Assembly (NCBI RefSeq): GCF_017581925.1 | Contig: NZ_JAGEVG010000005.1 | Span: 124,001-188,000, forward strand | Reading direction: 5' to 3' | Source of the DNA: Gelidibacter pelagius | GTDB lineage: Bacteria > Bacteroidota > Bacteroidia > Flavobacteriales > Flavobacteriaceae | DNA: 64,000 bases | In this document: one piece after another, positions 46,175-55,540 of the stretch | Layout of the letters: the number at the start of each line of letters is the position of its first letter | How positions within the stretch are numbered: position 1 is the first letter of the stretch | Translations under genes and position numbers: made by a program | The notes under the pieces: generated by a model | Told to the model about the DNA's origin: nothing | The model's database searches: none | What the model saw: the letters and a program-made list of their open reading frames with translations, nothing else

Positions 46175-46631
46175 AGTTATTTGTTTTGAAGGTTGATGAT
46201 TTAATGGTATTAGTAACTGTTTTTTAAAATTTGTTACAATGTAGGCTTTTTAAAAGTTTTGAAATGAGGTAGATTTTTTACAGTTGAGTTCTATTGCGAT
46301 ACCATCAGATCGAAATAAAGGCCATGCATGCCAAACCCACTTATCGCTGATTGATGTTGATATTCAGGTATGTGGAAATGACGAAATAAATGCTAAGAGC
46401 ATGTATAACAAAGGATGAAAACGAGAAGGGCCGGGGCAAGCCATCAAGGTATAAATACGAACGATTTTTTCAATTGCGACAAGTTTCGGGATTTTAAAAC
46501 CCATTGGTAAGAATTAAAAAAGCCCACCATAATGGCGGACTTTAATAAATCCAATTTCTTGAGCAAGAAAATCGATTGGAATTAATTTACGATCTGGTAT
46601 TTTTTAAAAATTTTCAAAATAATAACGTGGA
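46175..46631. other. Intergenic gap with one terminator; otherwise featureless
   Basis: 457 bp. It contains the terminator hairpin 46515-46543 and, around 46425-46450, a small G+C-rich patch (AGGGCCGGGGCAAG). No ORF or RNA gene is supported, and no consensus promoter for the ABC operon was identified. Confidence 0.55.
46515..46543 (-). terminator. Terminator of the 46632-47135 lipoprotein gene
   Basis: On the minus strand GTCCGCC-ATTAT-GGTGGGC forms a 7-bp stem with two G-U pairs, followed by six T. It lies about 90 nt past the stop. Confidence 0.7.
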
Positions 46632-47135
46632 TTAGTACGCAATGTTTTTAAATGAACCCGTCATCGTTACAATAGAAGCCGTATTGGAAACCGTAGTAAC
46701 GTTGAAGGTTCCACTAATAAGTCGACCGCTATCTGATGCTGGATTTTTTTTATTTTCCTGTAAATTTATGTTTCCTTCAGTAGAGTTATATGAGATTTCT
46801 TCCGCCTGATCCCTGATGACGACACCGGTATAAAACCCATTATTGTCTATCTCTCCAATTATTTTGTTAACGCCACTATCAAAACCTCCTTTATCATTTA
46901 AAAAGACACGGACAACATTTTGATTGGCGTCAGTTATCACAATAGTTATCCCAGCACTTGTATCGGTATAGTAGCTTCCAAAGGTTGATGTATAATTGTC
47001 GCCAAAAGTTCCACCCTTTATAGTAGCCTTAAATTCTGCTTCTGGAGCACTTCCACCGCCATCGTCATCATTACTTGAACAGGAAATAATTAATAGAGAA
47101 AGAAAAAGAATGCTAAGTGTTTTTAAATTTTTCAT
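46632..47135 (-). CDS. Small surface lipoprotein of unknown function
   Basis: 167 residues from ATG 47133-47135 (MKNLKTLSILFLSLLIISC); an in-frame ATG 33 nt upstream adds a polar leader before the signal. The lipidated Cys19 is followed by SSNDDDGG, an Asp-rich stretch resembling the export signal for surface exposure in Bacteroidota lipoproteins. The mature part looks beta-rich (FKATIKGGTFGDNY, ITIVITDANQNVVRVFL, GTFNVTTVSNTASIVTMTGSFKNIAY), resembling DUF6252-type flavobacterial lipoproteins. I am not certain of the family. It is monocistronic with a terminator. Confidence 0.8.
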   Translation of the reverse strand: MKNLKTLSILFLSLLIISCSSNDDDGGGSAPEAEFKATIKGGTFGDNYTSTFGSYYTDTSAGITIVITDANQNVVRVFLNDKGGFDSGVNKIIGEIDNNGFYTGVVIRDQAEEISYNSTEGNINLQENKKNPASDSGRLISGTFNVTTVSNTASIVTMTGSFKNIAY

Positions 47136-47550
47136 GTAATTTGTTTTAGATAGGATTGATTTATACAATTGCTCAAACTACACATCGCAATGAAATGAAT
47201 ATGTCATCACTATATTTCAAATTAAAAGATAAGAACACCGTCCGACCAAGCAGGGCCGGCAAGGACAGGAGGTTTTTAAAATTCCAAATTCCCAAAAAAT
47301 CAAAATGAGATAGAACTTCGAATGATTAAAACCGAAAAAGGATTAATACCTGTTATGATTTTAAATGTGATATAAGTGTCTCTTAAAATCTATATCGGCA
47401 TTACATATATTTTGAAAATATAATGGCTATTGGAGATGTGTGTGATAGTTTCTAAAAGAATCAATCCATTTAGAGCATTAAAACTGCATATTGATTTTCA
47501 ACAACTAGTGTCTAAAAAAAGTATATAAAGACATTTAATGTCTATGAGTT
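47136..47550. other. Intergenic gap, no gene seen
   Basis: 415 bp. A G+C-rich patch at about 47236-47268 (GTCCGACC ... GGCCGGCAAGGAC) interrupts otherwise AT-rich DNA, and AGACATTTAATGTCT at 47529-47543 is a short palindrome just past the GTPase stop. No coding frame or RNA gene is supported. Confidence 0.55.
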
Positions 47551-48663
47551 TTAGAAGTTCCGTTTAATTTTTAGTGATTTCAGTGCATTATAATTTTCCG
47601 TGGCAATGCTCTCGGCATCCTTAACCATATCTTTACCTATTGAGGAGGTCAAGAAAAAGCCAACTGTTGATGAGATGGCTATGCCAATAAAAGGAAAGTA
47701 TTTAGAAGCAGATTTAGCGGCTACCGTTGCTCCTGCTCTTTTCAACAGCAGCATAATGGCATCTTTTCCTAAATATTTGACACTAAACTGTACGGCTTTG
47801 GCGGTCAATACTTTGGCGTTATTTTTATCCAATAAATCCATTATAAAATGCTGTTGCTCATCGCCCAGGCAATAAATATCCCTGACATGGACCCCCATTC
47901 TTGTGAGCAAGGATATATCCACGCCAACGTCAAGTCCGGGAATAGGATTGACACCATTCACTGCTGATAAGGCAGCATGCATACCTACAATCTTATTTGC
48001 GAGTTCTTTTTTTTTTGAAAGGATTTTTTGGCTGGTGATGTTGATATCCGCAACAAACCGTTGTTGTTTGATCCTCCCCAAACTTGAGTAAACATCATCC
48101 AAAAGCTGGCCTAAATCATATTCCTGTGGATAGTCTGCAGAAGTTAAATAAATACCATTGAGCCGGTATCCTTTAAGATTTTGTTCAAGGTCATTGAAAA
48201 CGGTATTATAGGTTTCTTCCTCAGAGATATCGCGTCTTAAGGCACGATCAATTGAGAAGTCTATTTTTGTCCGAACCGCAAAAACGGGCATTTTTATTTT
48301 TAAAAGTTCATCTATTAAGTATAGATCATCTTCGTAAAACCGGTCGGCAGTCACTAAAATGACGCAATCAAAATGGCTGATATTAAATGTCTCAAGATAT
48401 TGCTCCTTGGGAAAATTGATGGTGGAGCATCCCGGTAAATCATAAAAGCTCAAACCCCTATGTTCAATCGGCTTCCCAACCTCCATAGTCGTTTCTACTT
48501 CGCCCACCTCAGCAATATGTTCACCAACAATGGCATTGATCAGAGAGGATTTTCCAACCCCGCTCCTACCGATGATGCCACACTTTATTTTTGCGGATTC
48601 GAACTTATCCAGATCGGCTTTAAGCTTTTTCTCGAGACTTGCAATTTCTTTGTTTTTGCTCAT
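47551..48663 (-). CDS. IRG-like (immunity-related) GTPase
   Basis: 370 residues. A short helical lead is followed by a GTPase domain: P-loop GRSGVGKSS (32-40), switch Thr pair near 58-59, G3 DLPG (75-78) and G4 TKID (132-135). The TKxD form of G4, together with VILVTADRFYEDD before it and the NGIYLTSADYPQEYDLGQLLDDV segment after it, follows the pattern of vertebrate IRG (p47) GTPases rather than Era, HflX or dynamins. After about residue 200 comes a helical domain with VNGVNPIPGLDVGVDISLL, reminiscent of the IRG phrase around PVPGLS, and a hydrophobic helix (YFPFIGIAISSTVGFFLTSSIG, about 325-346) that may insert in membranes. It stands alone with no partner gene. Function in bacteria is unknown. 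Confidence 0.85.
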   Translation of the reverse strand: MSKNKEIASLEKKLKADLDKFESAKIKCGIIGRSGVGKSSLINAIVGEHIAEVGEVETTMEVGKPIEHRGLSFYDLPGCSTINFPKEQYLETFNISHFDCVILVTADRFYEDDLYLIDELLKIKMPVFAVRTKIDFSIDRALRRDISEEETYNTVFNDLEQNLKGYRLNGIYLTSADYPQEYDLGQLLDDVYSSLGRIKQQRFVADINITSQKILSKKKELANKIVGMHAALSAVNGVNPIPGLDVGVDISLLTRMGVHVRDIYCLGDEQQHFIMDLLDKNNAKVLTAKAVQFSVKYLGKDAIMLLLKRAGATVAAKSASKYFPFIGIAISSTVGFFLTSSIGKDMVKDAESIATENYNALKSLKIKRNF

Positions 48664-48835
48664 TTTTTTGATGGGACTAACAACGGTATTAAATAGAATT
48701 GTTTGTGGATTGTAAGCTGCGAATTTAATACATTTTAAATAAACATTATCCGTGCTGAGACCCGCCTTTAAATACGGGAGTTGATCGTCAGGAAGTTATA
48801 GTAGAACTCGGGCTGACTAACTATTGCCTATTGTT

Positions 48836-49858
48836 TTAATTGTCACCGTTTAATATTCTATCAATAGTTTTTAATTCTTCCTTTGAAAAGCTCAAATTCT
48901 CAATCGATTTTACATTCTCACGGACTTGCTCAGGACTGCTCGCACCAACCAACACTGAAGTAATGCGATCATCTCTTAAAAGCCAGGCTATCGCCATTTG
49001 CGCCAAACTCTGGCCTCTTTCTGTCGCTATCACATTCAACTGCTTTACCTTTTCCAATTTACCTTTAGTCAGCTGCTCAGGTTTGAGATATCTTTTGTCC
49101 TTTCCTGCTCTTGAGTCTTCTGGAATTCCCTTCAGATATTTATCAGTTAATATACCTTGATTCAAAGGTGAGAAAGCGATGGCTCCTGTCCCTTGCTTTT
49201 CAAGTTCATCTAATAAAGCGTTTTCTACCCAGCGATCCATCATATTATAGCGTGGCTGATGGATCAATAATTTGGTGCCCATTCGTTCCAAAATCTCACT
49301 TGCCTGTCGGGTTAAATCGGCCGGATAACTAGACACGCCCACATAAAGCGCTTTTCCTTGTTGCACCATTTGATGCAAAGCGCCCATGGTTTCCTCCAAA
49401 GGCGTATCGGGATCAGGACGATGGTGATAAAAGATATCCACGTACTCCAATCCCATTCTTTTTAAACTTTGATCGAGACTTGCAATCAAATATTTTTTAG
49501 AACCCAAATCGCCATAAGGACCATCCCACATATCCCAACCAGCTTTGCTCGAAATGAGCAACTCATCGCGGTACTTTTTAAAGTCCTTTTTTAAGATTCT
49601 ACCAAAGGTTTCCTCTGCCGAACCATAAGGCGGGCCGTAGTTATTGGCTAAATCAAAATGTGTGATGCCGCAATCAAACGCCGTTCGCACGATGTTTCTG
49701 GCAGTTGTAAAATCATCGGCATGCCCAAAATTATGCCATAACCCTAGCGAAATCGCTGGCAACAAAATACCGCTCTTACCGCAACGTCGATACGTCATAT
49801 CAGTATAGCGAGTTGGTTTTGCTTCGTAGACTGGAATTGATTGTTGATTCGTATTCAT
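48836..49858 (-). CDS. Aldo/keto reductase, YghZ/GprA (L-glyceraldehyde 3-phosphate reductase) type
   Basis: 340-residue NADPH-dependent reductase. The N-terminal run YRRCGKSGILLPAISLGLWHNFG and FDLANNYGPPYGSAEETFG are very close to E. coli YghZ. The catalytic tetrad can be placed: Asp and Tyr in FDLANNYGP, Lys in ISSKAGW and His in FYHHRPDPD. The C-terminal cofactor region is LLRDDRITSVLVGASSPEQV. The start lies 4 nt after the stop of the upstream deacylase, so the two form an operon. The native substrate need not be glyceraldehyde 3-phosphate. Confidence 0.93.
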   Translation of the reverse strand: MNTNQQSIPVYEAKPTRYTDMTYRRCGKSGILLPAISLGLWHNFGHADDFTTARNIVRTAFDCGITHFDLANNYGPPYGSAEETFGRILKKDFKKYRDELLISSKAGWDMWDGPYGDLGSKKYLIASLDQSLKRMGLEYVDIFYHHRPDPDTPLEETMGALHQMVQQGKALYVGVSSYPADLTRQASEILERMGTKLLIHQPRYNMMDRWVENALLDELEKQGTGAIAFSPLNQGILTDKYLKGIPEDSRAGKDKRYLKPEQLTKGKLEKVKQLNVIATERGQSLAQMAIAWLLRDDRITSVLVGASSPEQVRENVKSIENLSFSKEELKTIDRILNGDN

Positions 49859-49862
49859 TTAA

Positions 49863-51641
49863 TTATACCGCTTTTTGTAAGTGTTTATTTCTTTGTCCAA
49901 CTTTCTCTAAAAATCGTCCGTACTTTTCTGTTTTTCCATAATTTTCTACAAAGACCTCATTTTCGAAAATTGTTTTCCCTCCAACCATAACTCTTGAGAC
50001 CACGCCTTCATTTCTATTGACCAATCTATCATAGTTATTGAACTCTTGTATAGGTTCAATTTCAACATTTTCTGTGATATTCTTAAATTTTTCAGGATCT
50101 AAAATCACTAAGTCAGCCATTTTTCCTTTGGCCAAATAGCCACAGTCAAGATCAAACCAATCACCTTGCTCTTTAGAAAGTCGCCAAATACATTTTTCCA
50201 TCGTCATGATCGGATTTCCTTGATCAATGGAATCCTGTACGATTTTGATCATTTTTAAAGGGAAATTGTAGAACGCCATATTATTAAGATGGGCGCCGGC
50301 ATCTGAAAAACTGATCAAATTGTATTTGAAATTATATAGGTCTTTATACTTTTCCTTTCTATCATTGGCGATCGTCGTGGTCCATCTTATTTTCTTATCA
50401 TATTTTATGATGGTATCTAAAAATTCATCCACCGGATGCTTATTGTTTTCTTCGGCAATTTCATAGAAGTTTCTTCCAATTAAGCTGGCATCAGGACAAT
50501 CGATGATGACCGCTTTACTCAAGTCTTTGTGCCAGACTTTTGGCGCAAACTTTTTCTTTATTTCTTTCTTGAAATTCTCTCTAAACTCACTATCATTTAT
50601 GAGCTCATTCCTTTGATCCAATTCTTTGGCCAGATGTCTCAAGGCCTCTCCACTGGGGAATTCCTCAAACATGACCGAATCTACGCCATCGTAATACACG
50701 GTAAACGGGCATGGCGGCGATTGCATTCTGAAATTTGCATTTCCCAAACTATTTATGGCTTTGGAACCGAAGGCCACCATTGGATAAATATAGCGATCTC
50801 CAATTAAATCCATCATGGCAATCATGGTCGTTTTTAGCGGTTTTCGGAAAATACCTGCACTGGCCAACATATAATTAAGCGCATTGATCCGAGTGACCAG
50901 ATTGGGAGCCCCTTGAAGAATCGCATCACGTTCTCGAAGTAGATTAATCAAGCTTCTTCTTTCTTTCCAAGAAGCGTAAAAAGAAGGTGTTTTATGTGAC
51001 CAATATCTGTCGCCGTCCATTTTATCCCAAGGATTATCCATGGTAGACAACCCAATAAATCCTTCGTCTAAGGCATCGTTCAACATGTTCAACATCATCT
51101 CCCTTTCTTGAGGTGTAGCCGATTCATTATCGGTTAGAGAACGTTTGATTCCCATCGCCTTCATCCGTATATCGGAGTGACCTATAAAAGAAGCGATATT
51201 GATTCCTAAAGGCAGATTGCCAATATATGTCTTCCATTCCTTTGGCGTGTTCCAAGTTTTCTCCTTTTCCAACAAGGGCAACATGACATCTCTTGGAATC
51301 GCTTCGACCCTGGTAAATGAATCGGCGGTGTCTTCCGCCGAATTATATACCGCCGAAACCGAACAACTTCCCAAAATGATGGTGGTCACGCCATGCCGAG
51401 CCGATTCTTTAAGTCCGGGAGAAGCAAGAAGTTCAGCATCGTAGTGGGTATGCGAATCGACAAATCCAGGAACAATCCATTGCCCTTCAGCATCAATTAT
51501 GTTTAAACCCTCTTCAGAAAACGAATTGCTTAAACCTATTTCCAAAATGCGACCGTCATCATCAATTAGCACATCTTGTTTAACAGCTTTTTCATCGGGC
51601 ATTCCAGAAAAAAACAATCCATTTTTGATAAGTGTTTTCAT
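49863..51641 (-). CDS. N-acyl-D-amino-acid deacylase-like amidohydrolase
   Basis: 592-residue cytoplasmic metal-dependent hydrolase of the amidohydrolase_3/D-aminoacylase group. The metal motif is VDSHTHYDAE (His64-x-His66), followed by GVTTIILGSCSVS with Cys93 matching the zinc-bridging Cys of D-aminoacylase. Further motifs are ASFIGHSDIRMKAMG, NMLNDALDEGFIGLSTMDNPW and the C-terminal GYLAKGKMADLVILDPEKF. At 592 residues it is longer than classical D-aminoacylase (near 480), with an insertion in the middle third. It is the first gene of a pair with the aldo/keto reductase. The true substrate may be a D-amino-acid derivative or a related amide. Confidence 0.88.
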   Translation of the reverse strand: MKTLIKNGLFFSGMPDEKAVKQDVLIDDDGRILEIGLSNSFSEEGLNIIDAEGQWIVPGFVDSHTHYDAELLASPGLKESARHGVTTIILGSCSVSAVYNSAEDTADSFTRVEAIPRDVMLPLLEKEKTWNTPKEWKTYIGNLPLGINIASFIGHSDIRMKAMGIKRSLTDNESATPQEREMMLNMLNDALDEGFIGLSTMDNPWDKMDGDRYWSHKTPSFYASWKERRSLINLLRERDAILQGAPNLVTRINALNYMLASAGIFRKPLKTTMIAMMDLIGDRYIYPMVAFGSKAINSLGNANFRMQSPPCPFTVYYDGVDSVMFEEFPSGEALRHLAKELDQRNELINDSEFRENFKKEIKKKFAPKVWHKDLSKAVIIDCPDASLIGRNFYEIAEENNKHPVDEFLDTIIKYDKKIRWTTTIANDRKEKYKDLYNFKYNLISFSDAGAHLNNMAFYNFPLKMIKIVQDSIDQGNPIMTMEKCIWRLSKEQGDWFDLDCGYLAKGKMADLVILDPEKFKNITENVEIEPIQEFNNYDRLVNRNEGVVSRVMVGGKTIFENEVFVENYGKTEKYGRFLEKVGQRNKHLQKAV

Positions 51642-51888
51642 GATGTTATTAATTCTTTATAGTTGATTATAGGTAGCTAAATATACCAATTATCCGATAT
51701 TATCTTTAGGACAAAAGAGGTTTTTCTAACAATATATCTAATTTTCTCAAACCCTCGAAATCGAAAACACCTGAATTTAAACAAACACAACACAGCAATT
51801 GCTCATTTGCGATATATCTACGGCCGATTTATTTTCACTAATTTCGTGATCAAGACAACTCATGTAAACCCCACAACGGTAAATTAAA

Positions 51889-53451
51889 ATGAAATACGAT
51901 TATATTATAGTAGGCAGTGGTTTTGGAGGGTCTGTGAGTGCCTTAAGGTTATCCCAAAAAGGCTACAAAGTTTTAGTGATTGAAAAAGGAAAATGGTACG
52001 CTGCCAATGACTTCCCCAAAACCAACTGGAACTTCAGAAAATGGCTGTGGATGCCTGGTTTACGTTTTTTTGGCATTATGAAACTTTCCGTTTTTAAACA
52101 TATTGCCATCATATCTGGGACTGGTGTTGGGGGCGGATCTTTGGTTTATGCCAACACCTTACCCACCCCAAAATCGGCTTTTTTTAAATCTGGAAGCTGG
52201 AGAGACCTAAACGATTGGGAAAACGAGCTGAAGCCTTACTATGATGAAGCCTTACGGATGTTGGGCGCTACGAAAAATCCAAAATTGTTTGATGGCGATT
52301 TGGGACTCAAAAAAATGTCGGAAGATTTAGGCATTGCGGAGAAATTTGATGCCACGCGTGTTGCGGTATTTTTTGGAACCCCGAACCAAACGCAAAAAGA
52401 TCCCTATTTTAATGGTGAGGGACCAGAACGTTCTGGATGTAATTATTGCGGGGCCTGTATGACGGGCTGTCGCTATAATGCTAAAAATACGCTGGATAAA
52501 AACTACCTCTACTTGGCCCAAAAAAGCGGCGCGGAGATCTTGGCCGAAAACGAAGTCTATGATGTAAAACCGATCAACGTTGCCGATGGTTCTCAGGGCT
52601 ATGAGGTTTATTTAAAAAACAGCACCAAATTCTTCAAAAAACATCAAAAGATAAAAGTCAAAGGAGTCATTTTCTCGGGCGGCGTTTTGGGTACGGTAAA
52701 ATTATTACTCAAGCTCAAAAAATCATCTTTACCCAATTTATCAGATAAGTTGGGCGAAGATATCCGCAGTAATAATGAAACCCTGGTCAGTGTTTCTGGA
52801 CTTGACACAGACAAAAACTATTCAAAAGGAATTGCCATCGGCAGCATCCTGAATACGGATGAAAACAGTCATCTTGAAATCTGCAGATATGGAGAAGGCT
52901 CCAACGCTTGGAAATTGGTACATTTACCATACGTCACTGGATCGAATGTCATCTCTCGTCTGTTTAAAATTTTGGCTAAATTCCTAAAAAACCCAGTCGA
53001 CTATTTTAAAATTTATTTTGTGAACGGCTGGGCAAAAAACACGGTCGTTTTACTTTTTATGCAAACTTTGGACAGCACTTTAAAATTCAAACGCAATGTT
53101 TTTGGGCAAATGACTTCAACAGTAAGTACAGGTTTGGCCCCTACGCCATTTATCCCAGAGTCCATAAAACTTGTAAAAGCATACCGAAAAGCCATTGACG
53201 GCGTGAGCACCTCCTTTGCTTTAGAAACACTGGCGGGAATACCATCGACAGCTCATATCTTAGGTGGTGCTGTCATGGGAAAAGATCACAGCACAGGCGT
53301 TATTGATAAGAACAACAGAGTTTTTGGATATCAGAATCTGTTTGTCATCGATGGTGCGATGATTTCAGCCAATCCGGGTGTCAATCCGTCATTATCAATA
53401 ACCGCCATTGCGGAGCATGCTATGGCTCAAATTCCAGATAAAACGGATTAA
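51889..53451 (+). CDS. GMC-family FAD-dependent oxidoreductase (cholesterol-oxidase-like)
   Basis: 520 residues. The N-terminal Rossmann motif IIVGSGFGGSVSALRL binds FAD, and SGTGVGGGSLVYANTLPTP fits the group. A Cys cluster (GCNYCGACMTGCRYNAKN, about 183-200) has the spacing seen in cholesterol-oxidase-like and some dehydrogenase GMC proteins and could bind a metal or cluster. The C-terminus FVIDGAMISANPGVNPSLSITAIAEHAM carries the conserved Asn-Pro region of the active site. The gene is divergent from the deacylase gene (247-bp gap) and converges on the lipoprotein gene with only 13 bp between stops. A TAATTTCG element at 51839-51846 may be its -7. The substrate is unknown; a sterol or alcohol is possible. 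Confidence 0.9.
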   Translation: MKYDYIIVGSGFGGSVSALRLSQKGYKVLVIEKGKWYAANDFPKTNWNFRKWLWMPGLRFFGIMKLSVFKHIAIISGTGVGGGSLVYANTLPTPKSAFFKSGSWRDLNDWENELKPYYDEALRMLGATKNPKLFDGDLGLKKMSEDLGIAEKFDATRVAVFFGTPNQTQKDPYFNGEGPERSGCNYCGACMTGCRYNAKNTLDKNYLYLAQKSGAEILAENEVYDVKPINVADGSQGYEVYLKNSTKFFKKHQKIKVKGVIFSGGVLGTVKLLLKLKKSSLPNLSDKLGEDIRSNNETLVSVSGLDTDKNYSKGIAIGSILNTDENSHLEICRYGEGSNAWKLVHLPYVTGSNVISRLFKILAKFLKNPVDYFKIYFVNGWAKNTVVLLFMQTLDSTLKFKRNVFGQMTSTVSTGLAPTPFIPESIKLVKAYRKAIDGVSTSFALETLAGIPSTAHILGGAVMGKDHSTGVIDKNNRVFGYQNLFVIDGAMISANPGVNPSLSITAIAEHAMAQIPDKTD

Positions 53452-53464
53452 GATATCTACTTGG

Positions 53465-55540
53465 TTATTGCACATATAATTTCTCCACAAATAAGTCCTT
53501 GGTATAACGGAAGCTTTCGTGGAGATGTGATTTCTTTAATCCGCTAGATATCGAAATGACCTCTCCTTTATGGTTTTGAAAAATAAGCAACGGATACCCA
53601 ATAGTAGATAGCGTTTGAATTTGTTGCGTCCTTCTGTTGTAAACAACAGCTTCTTTGGTATGTGCGCTCATGTCGTTTATTCCCCAACTCGGATCATTAT
53701 TGGTTCCGTAGATATGATCTCCGTTTCTACTTAAGCCACTGATAAAATGAGGTTGCTGGATAGTTCCCATAGAAGAAAAATCAAGAGTGGAATACCAACT
53801 GTTGTCCTCAAAATTAACTATATATTGTCCAGAGGCATTGTATTGGGCTTGGTTCACACCATAATCTTTAATGGGCATAGCCACGGTTTTTAGATAGGAT
53901 AGCAACCCGTTGTTGTCTATTGAATAGACCATGCTTTTGGATTCGTTTTTGTGGCCAACTATAATCTGATTGTTTTCAATTTCGAAGACGCTGTAATTAT
54001 ACTCTGATTGATGGTTTGAAAAATGTGGTTTAGAATCTACTAAACTCAGATTATTGCCATCTCTAAGGTAGCTGTATAGGTGATCGGTATCGGTCAAAAT
54101 CCAATATCCGGTTTTTGAAAGACGGAAATCATTCACGCGTCTTGATGCTGTAGGGTTTAAGGAATATTTATACTCCAAGGTTGCAGCATCATAGATCTGC
54201 AATTCTCCAGCTTGCTCTAAAAACAGTTCTTTACCATTATCTGAACTGAAGAGCTCAATGGGTAAATAGGTGGATGTGTTTATTTCACGACTCGAAATTG
54301 CTTCGGTAATATTGGTTTCATAATTATAACGCAATATTCTAAGTTTATGAGTGTCTTCGGTCTCGTGACCATACAAATAAACAATCGGCTCAATGGAGTC
54401 AGTCGCATAAGAAGACAATCGGTGGATGGGCAAAAGTCCGTCTCTTTCGTAATTGACTTCGTAAGTGGTTTTATAGCCCTGGGGATTATTAAAAGTTTCA
54501 TTTCCAAAAATATCAAACACGCGAATACCGTAAGTTGGGTTTTTAAGATAGGGCGGATTTTCATCTATAAAAGTAGTCACATCCCGATCGGAAATGTGTG
54601 CAATCTTAACCACTTGTTTGCCATGACCCGTTATTCCGCTCGGAAAATTGGAATACGAAATCTCATAATGTGAAAAATAAGGCATGTCACTTTTTTCCCA
54701 TTTTAACAGGATCGTATTGTTGGCCACTACGGGCTCACTTAAATTCACAGGTTTTGCTTCAAGTGTATAGGTGTCTAAGCTATGTAAGTAACTTTCGCCC
54801 AAAGTTCCAGAACGGATTTTGGTTTTTAGATAGTAACAAAGTCGTTCTTCGCCTGGTGGATTAAGATCTGTAAACTCAGTGGCGTCCACATCGGTTATTG
54901 TGCTTATCAGAACCGCATTCTCCTTTGCGCAATTCTGGCCTACACTTCTATAAATTTCGTAGGCAACAAACGATGAGGCGTCATAATAAGGCTGCCAAAT
55001 AAAACTGATTAGATTTCTAGCTGCTTCTGTAGTGTTTCGCGCAAAGCTTCCAGAGACCATATCAAATTTGGTCGGTGTATAACGCTTAAGATGAAGCGTT
55101 ACAATATCCAGCTTTCCATCCTCATCAACATCCAATCGCGCTTTAAAAGTAAGCTCATTGGCAGAAACCTGGGTGATGACCAACACATCAGATTGATTAA
55201 ATGGATTAGATAAAGTAATGACACCATTATTTAAAGTCCATTTCAAACTATTTGCATCATAGTCGCAATGACTACTTTGAAATAGGTATTCCGTATACTT
55301 TCCGTCTTCCGTAAACACCAAAAAATCCCTTCCACAGTTGTCGTAGTTTACCGGGACTTCAGATGTTTGGCCATTAAAGCCTACATTATAAATTGCCCAT
55401 GTGCCTACCAATTGATTTGATGAAGCTGAAGTTTTTGCACCTGCATAAAAATCTGAGGCTGAATCCATATCATCATCATTGCTACATGAAAAAAACATGG
55501 TAAATCCGAGAAATAAAAGTACTAAAGCTCTCAAGTTCAT
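53465..55540 (-). CDS. Lipoprotein with lipocalin-like and fibronectin-III-like domains plus a propeller-like C-terminus
   Basis: 691 residues. The lipobox FFSC gives lipidated Cys19, followed by SNDDDMD, which resembles a surface-export signal. Residues about 40-155 are lipocalin-like (LVGTWAIYNVGFNG, FLVFTEDGKYTEYLFQ, WTLNNGVITLSNPF). Two fibronectin-III-like modules follow (about 165-370; ISFIWQPYYDASSFVAYEIYRSVG, ILLKWEKSDMPYFSHYEISYSN). Residues about 380-691 are repetitive beta segments (VVYNRRTQQIQTLSTIGYPLLIF) that may form a propeller. No enzyme motif is visible. Probably a surface binding protein; it is not clearly linked to its neighbours. Confidence 0.82.
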   Translation of the reverse strand: MNLRALVLLFLGFTMFFSCSNDDDMDSASDFYAGAKTSASSNQLVGTWAIYNVGFNGQTSEVPVNYDNCGRDFLVFTEDGKYTEYLFQSSHCDYDANSLKWTLNNGVITLSNPFNQSDVLVITQVSANELTFKARLDVDEDGKLDIVTLHLKRYTPTKFDMVSGSFARNTTEAARNLISFIWQPYYDASSFVAYEIYRSVGQNCAKENAVLISTITDVDATEFTDLNPPGEERLCYYLKTKIRSGTLGESYLHSLDTYTLEAKPVNLSEPVVANNTILLKWEKSDMPYFSHYEISYSNFPSGITGHGKQVVKIAHISDRDVTTFIDENPPYLKNPTYGIRVFDIFGNETFNNPQGYKTTYEVNYERDGLLPIHRLSSYATDSIEPIVYLYGHETEDTHKLRILRYNYETNITEAISSREINTSTYLPIELFSSDNGKELFLEQAGELQIYDAATLEYKYSLNPTASRRVNDFRLSKTGYWILTDTDHLYSYLRDGNNLSLVDSKPHFSNHQSEYNYSVFEIENNQIIVGHKNESKSMVYSIDNNGLLSYLKTVAMPIKDYGVNQAQYNASGQYIVNFEDNSWYSTLDFSSMGTIQQPHFISGLSRNGDHIYGTNNDPSWGINDMSAHTKEAVVYNRRTQQIQTLSTIGYPLLIFQNHKGEVISISSGLKKSHLHESFRYTKDLFVEKLYVQ

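Noticed and set aside
47551-48663. Calling the lone GTPase Era-, HflX- or dynamin-like
   Set aside because: G4 is TKID, there is no KH domain or HflX domain, and the C-terminal phrase and hydrophobic helix fit IRG better.
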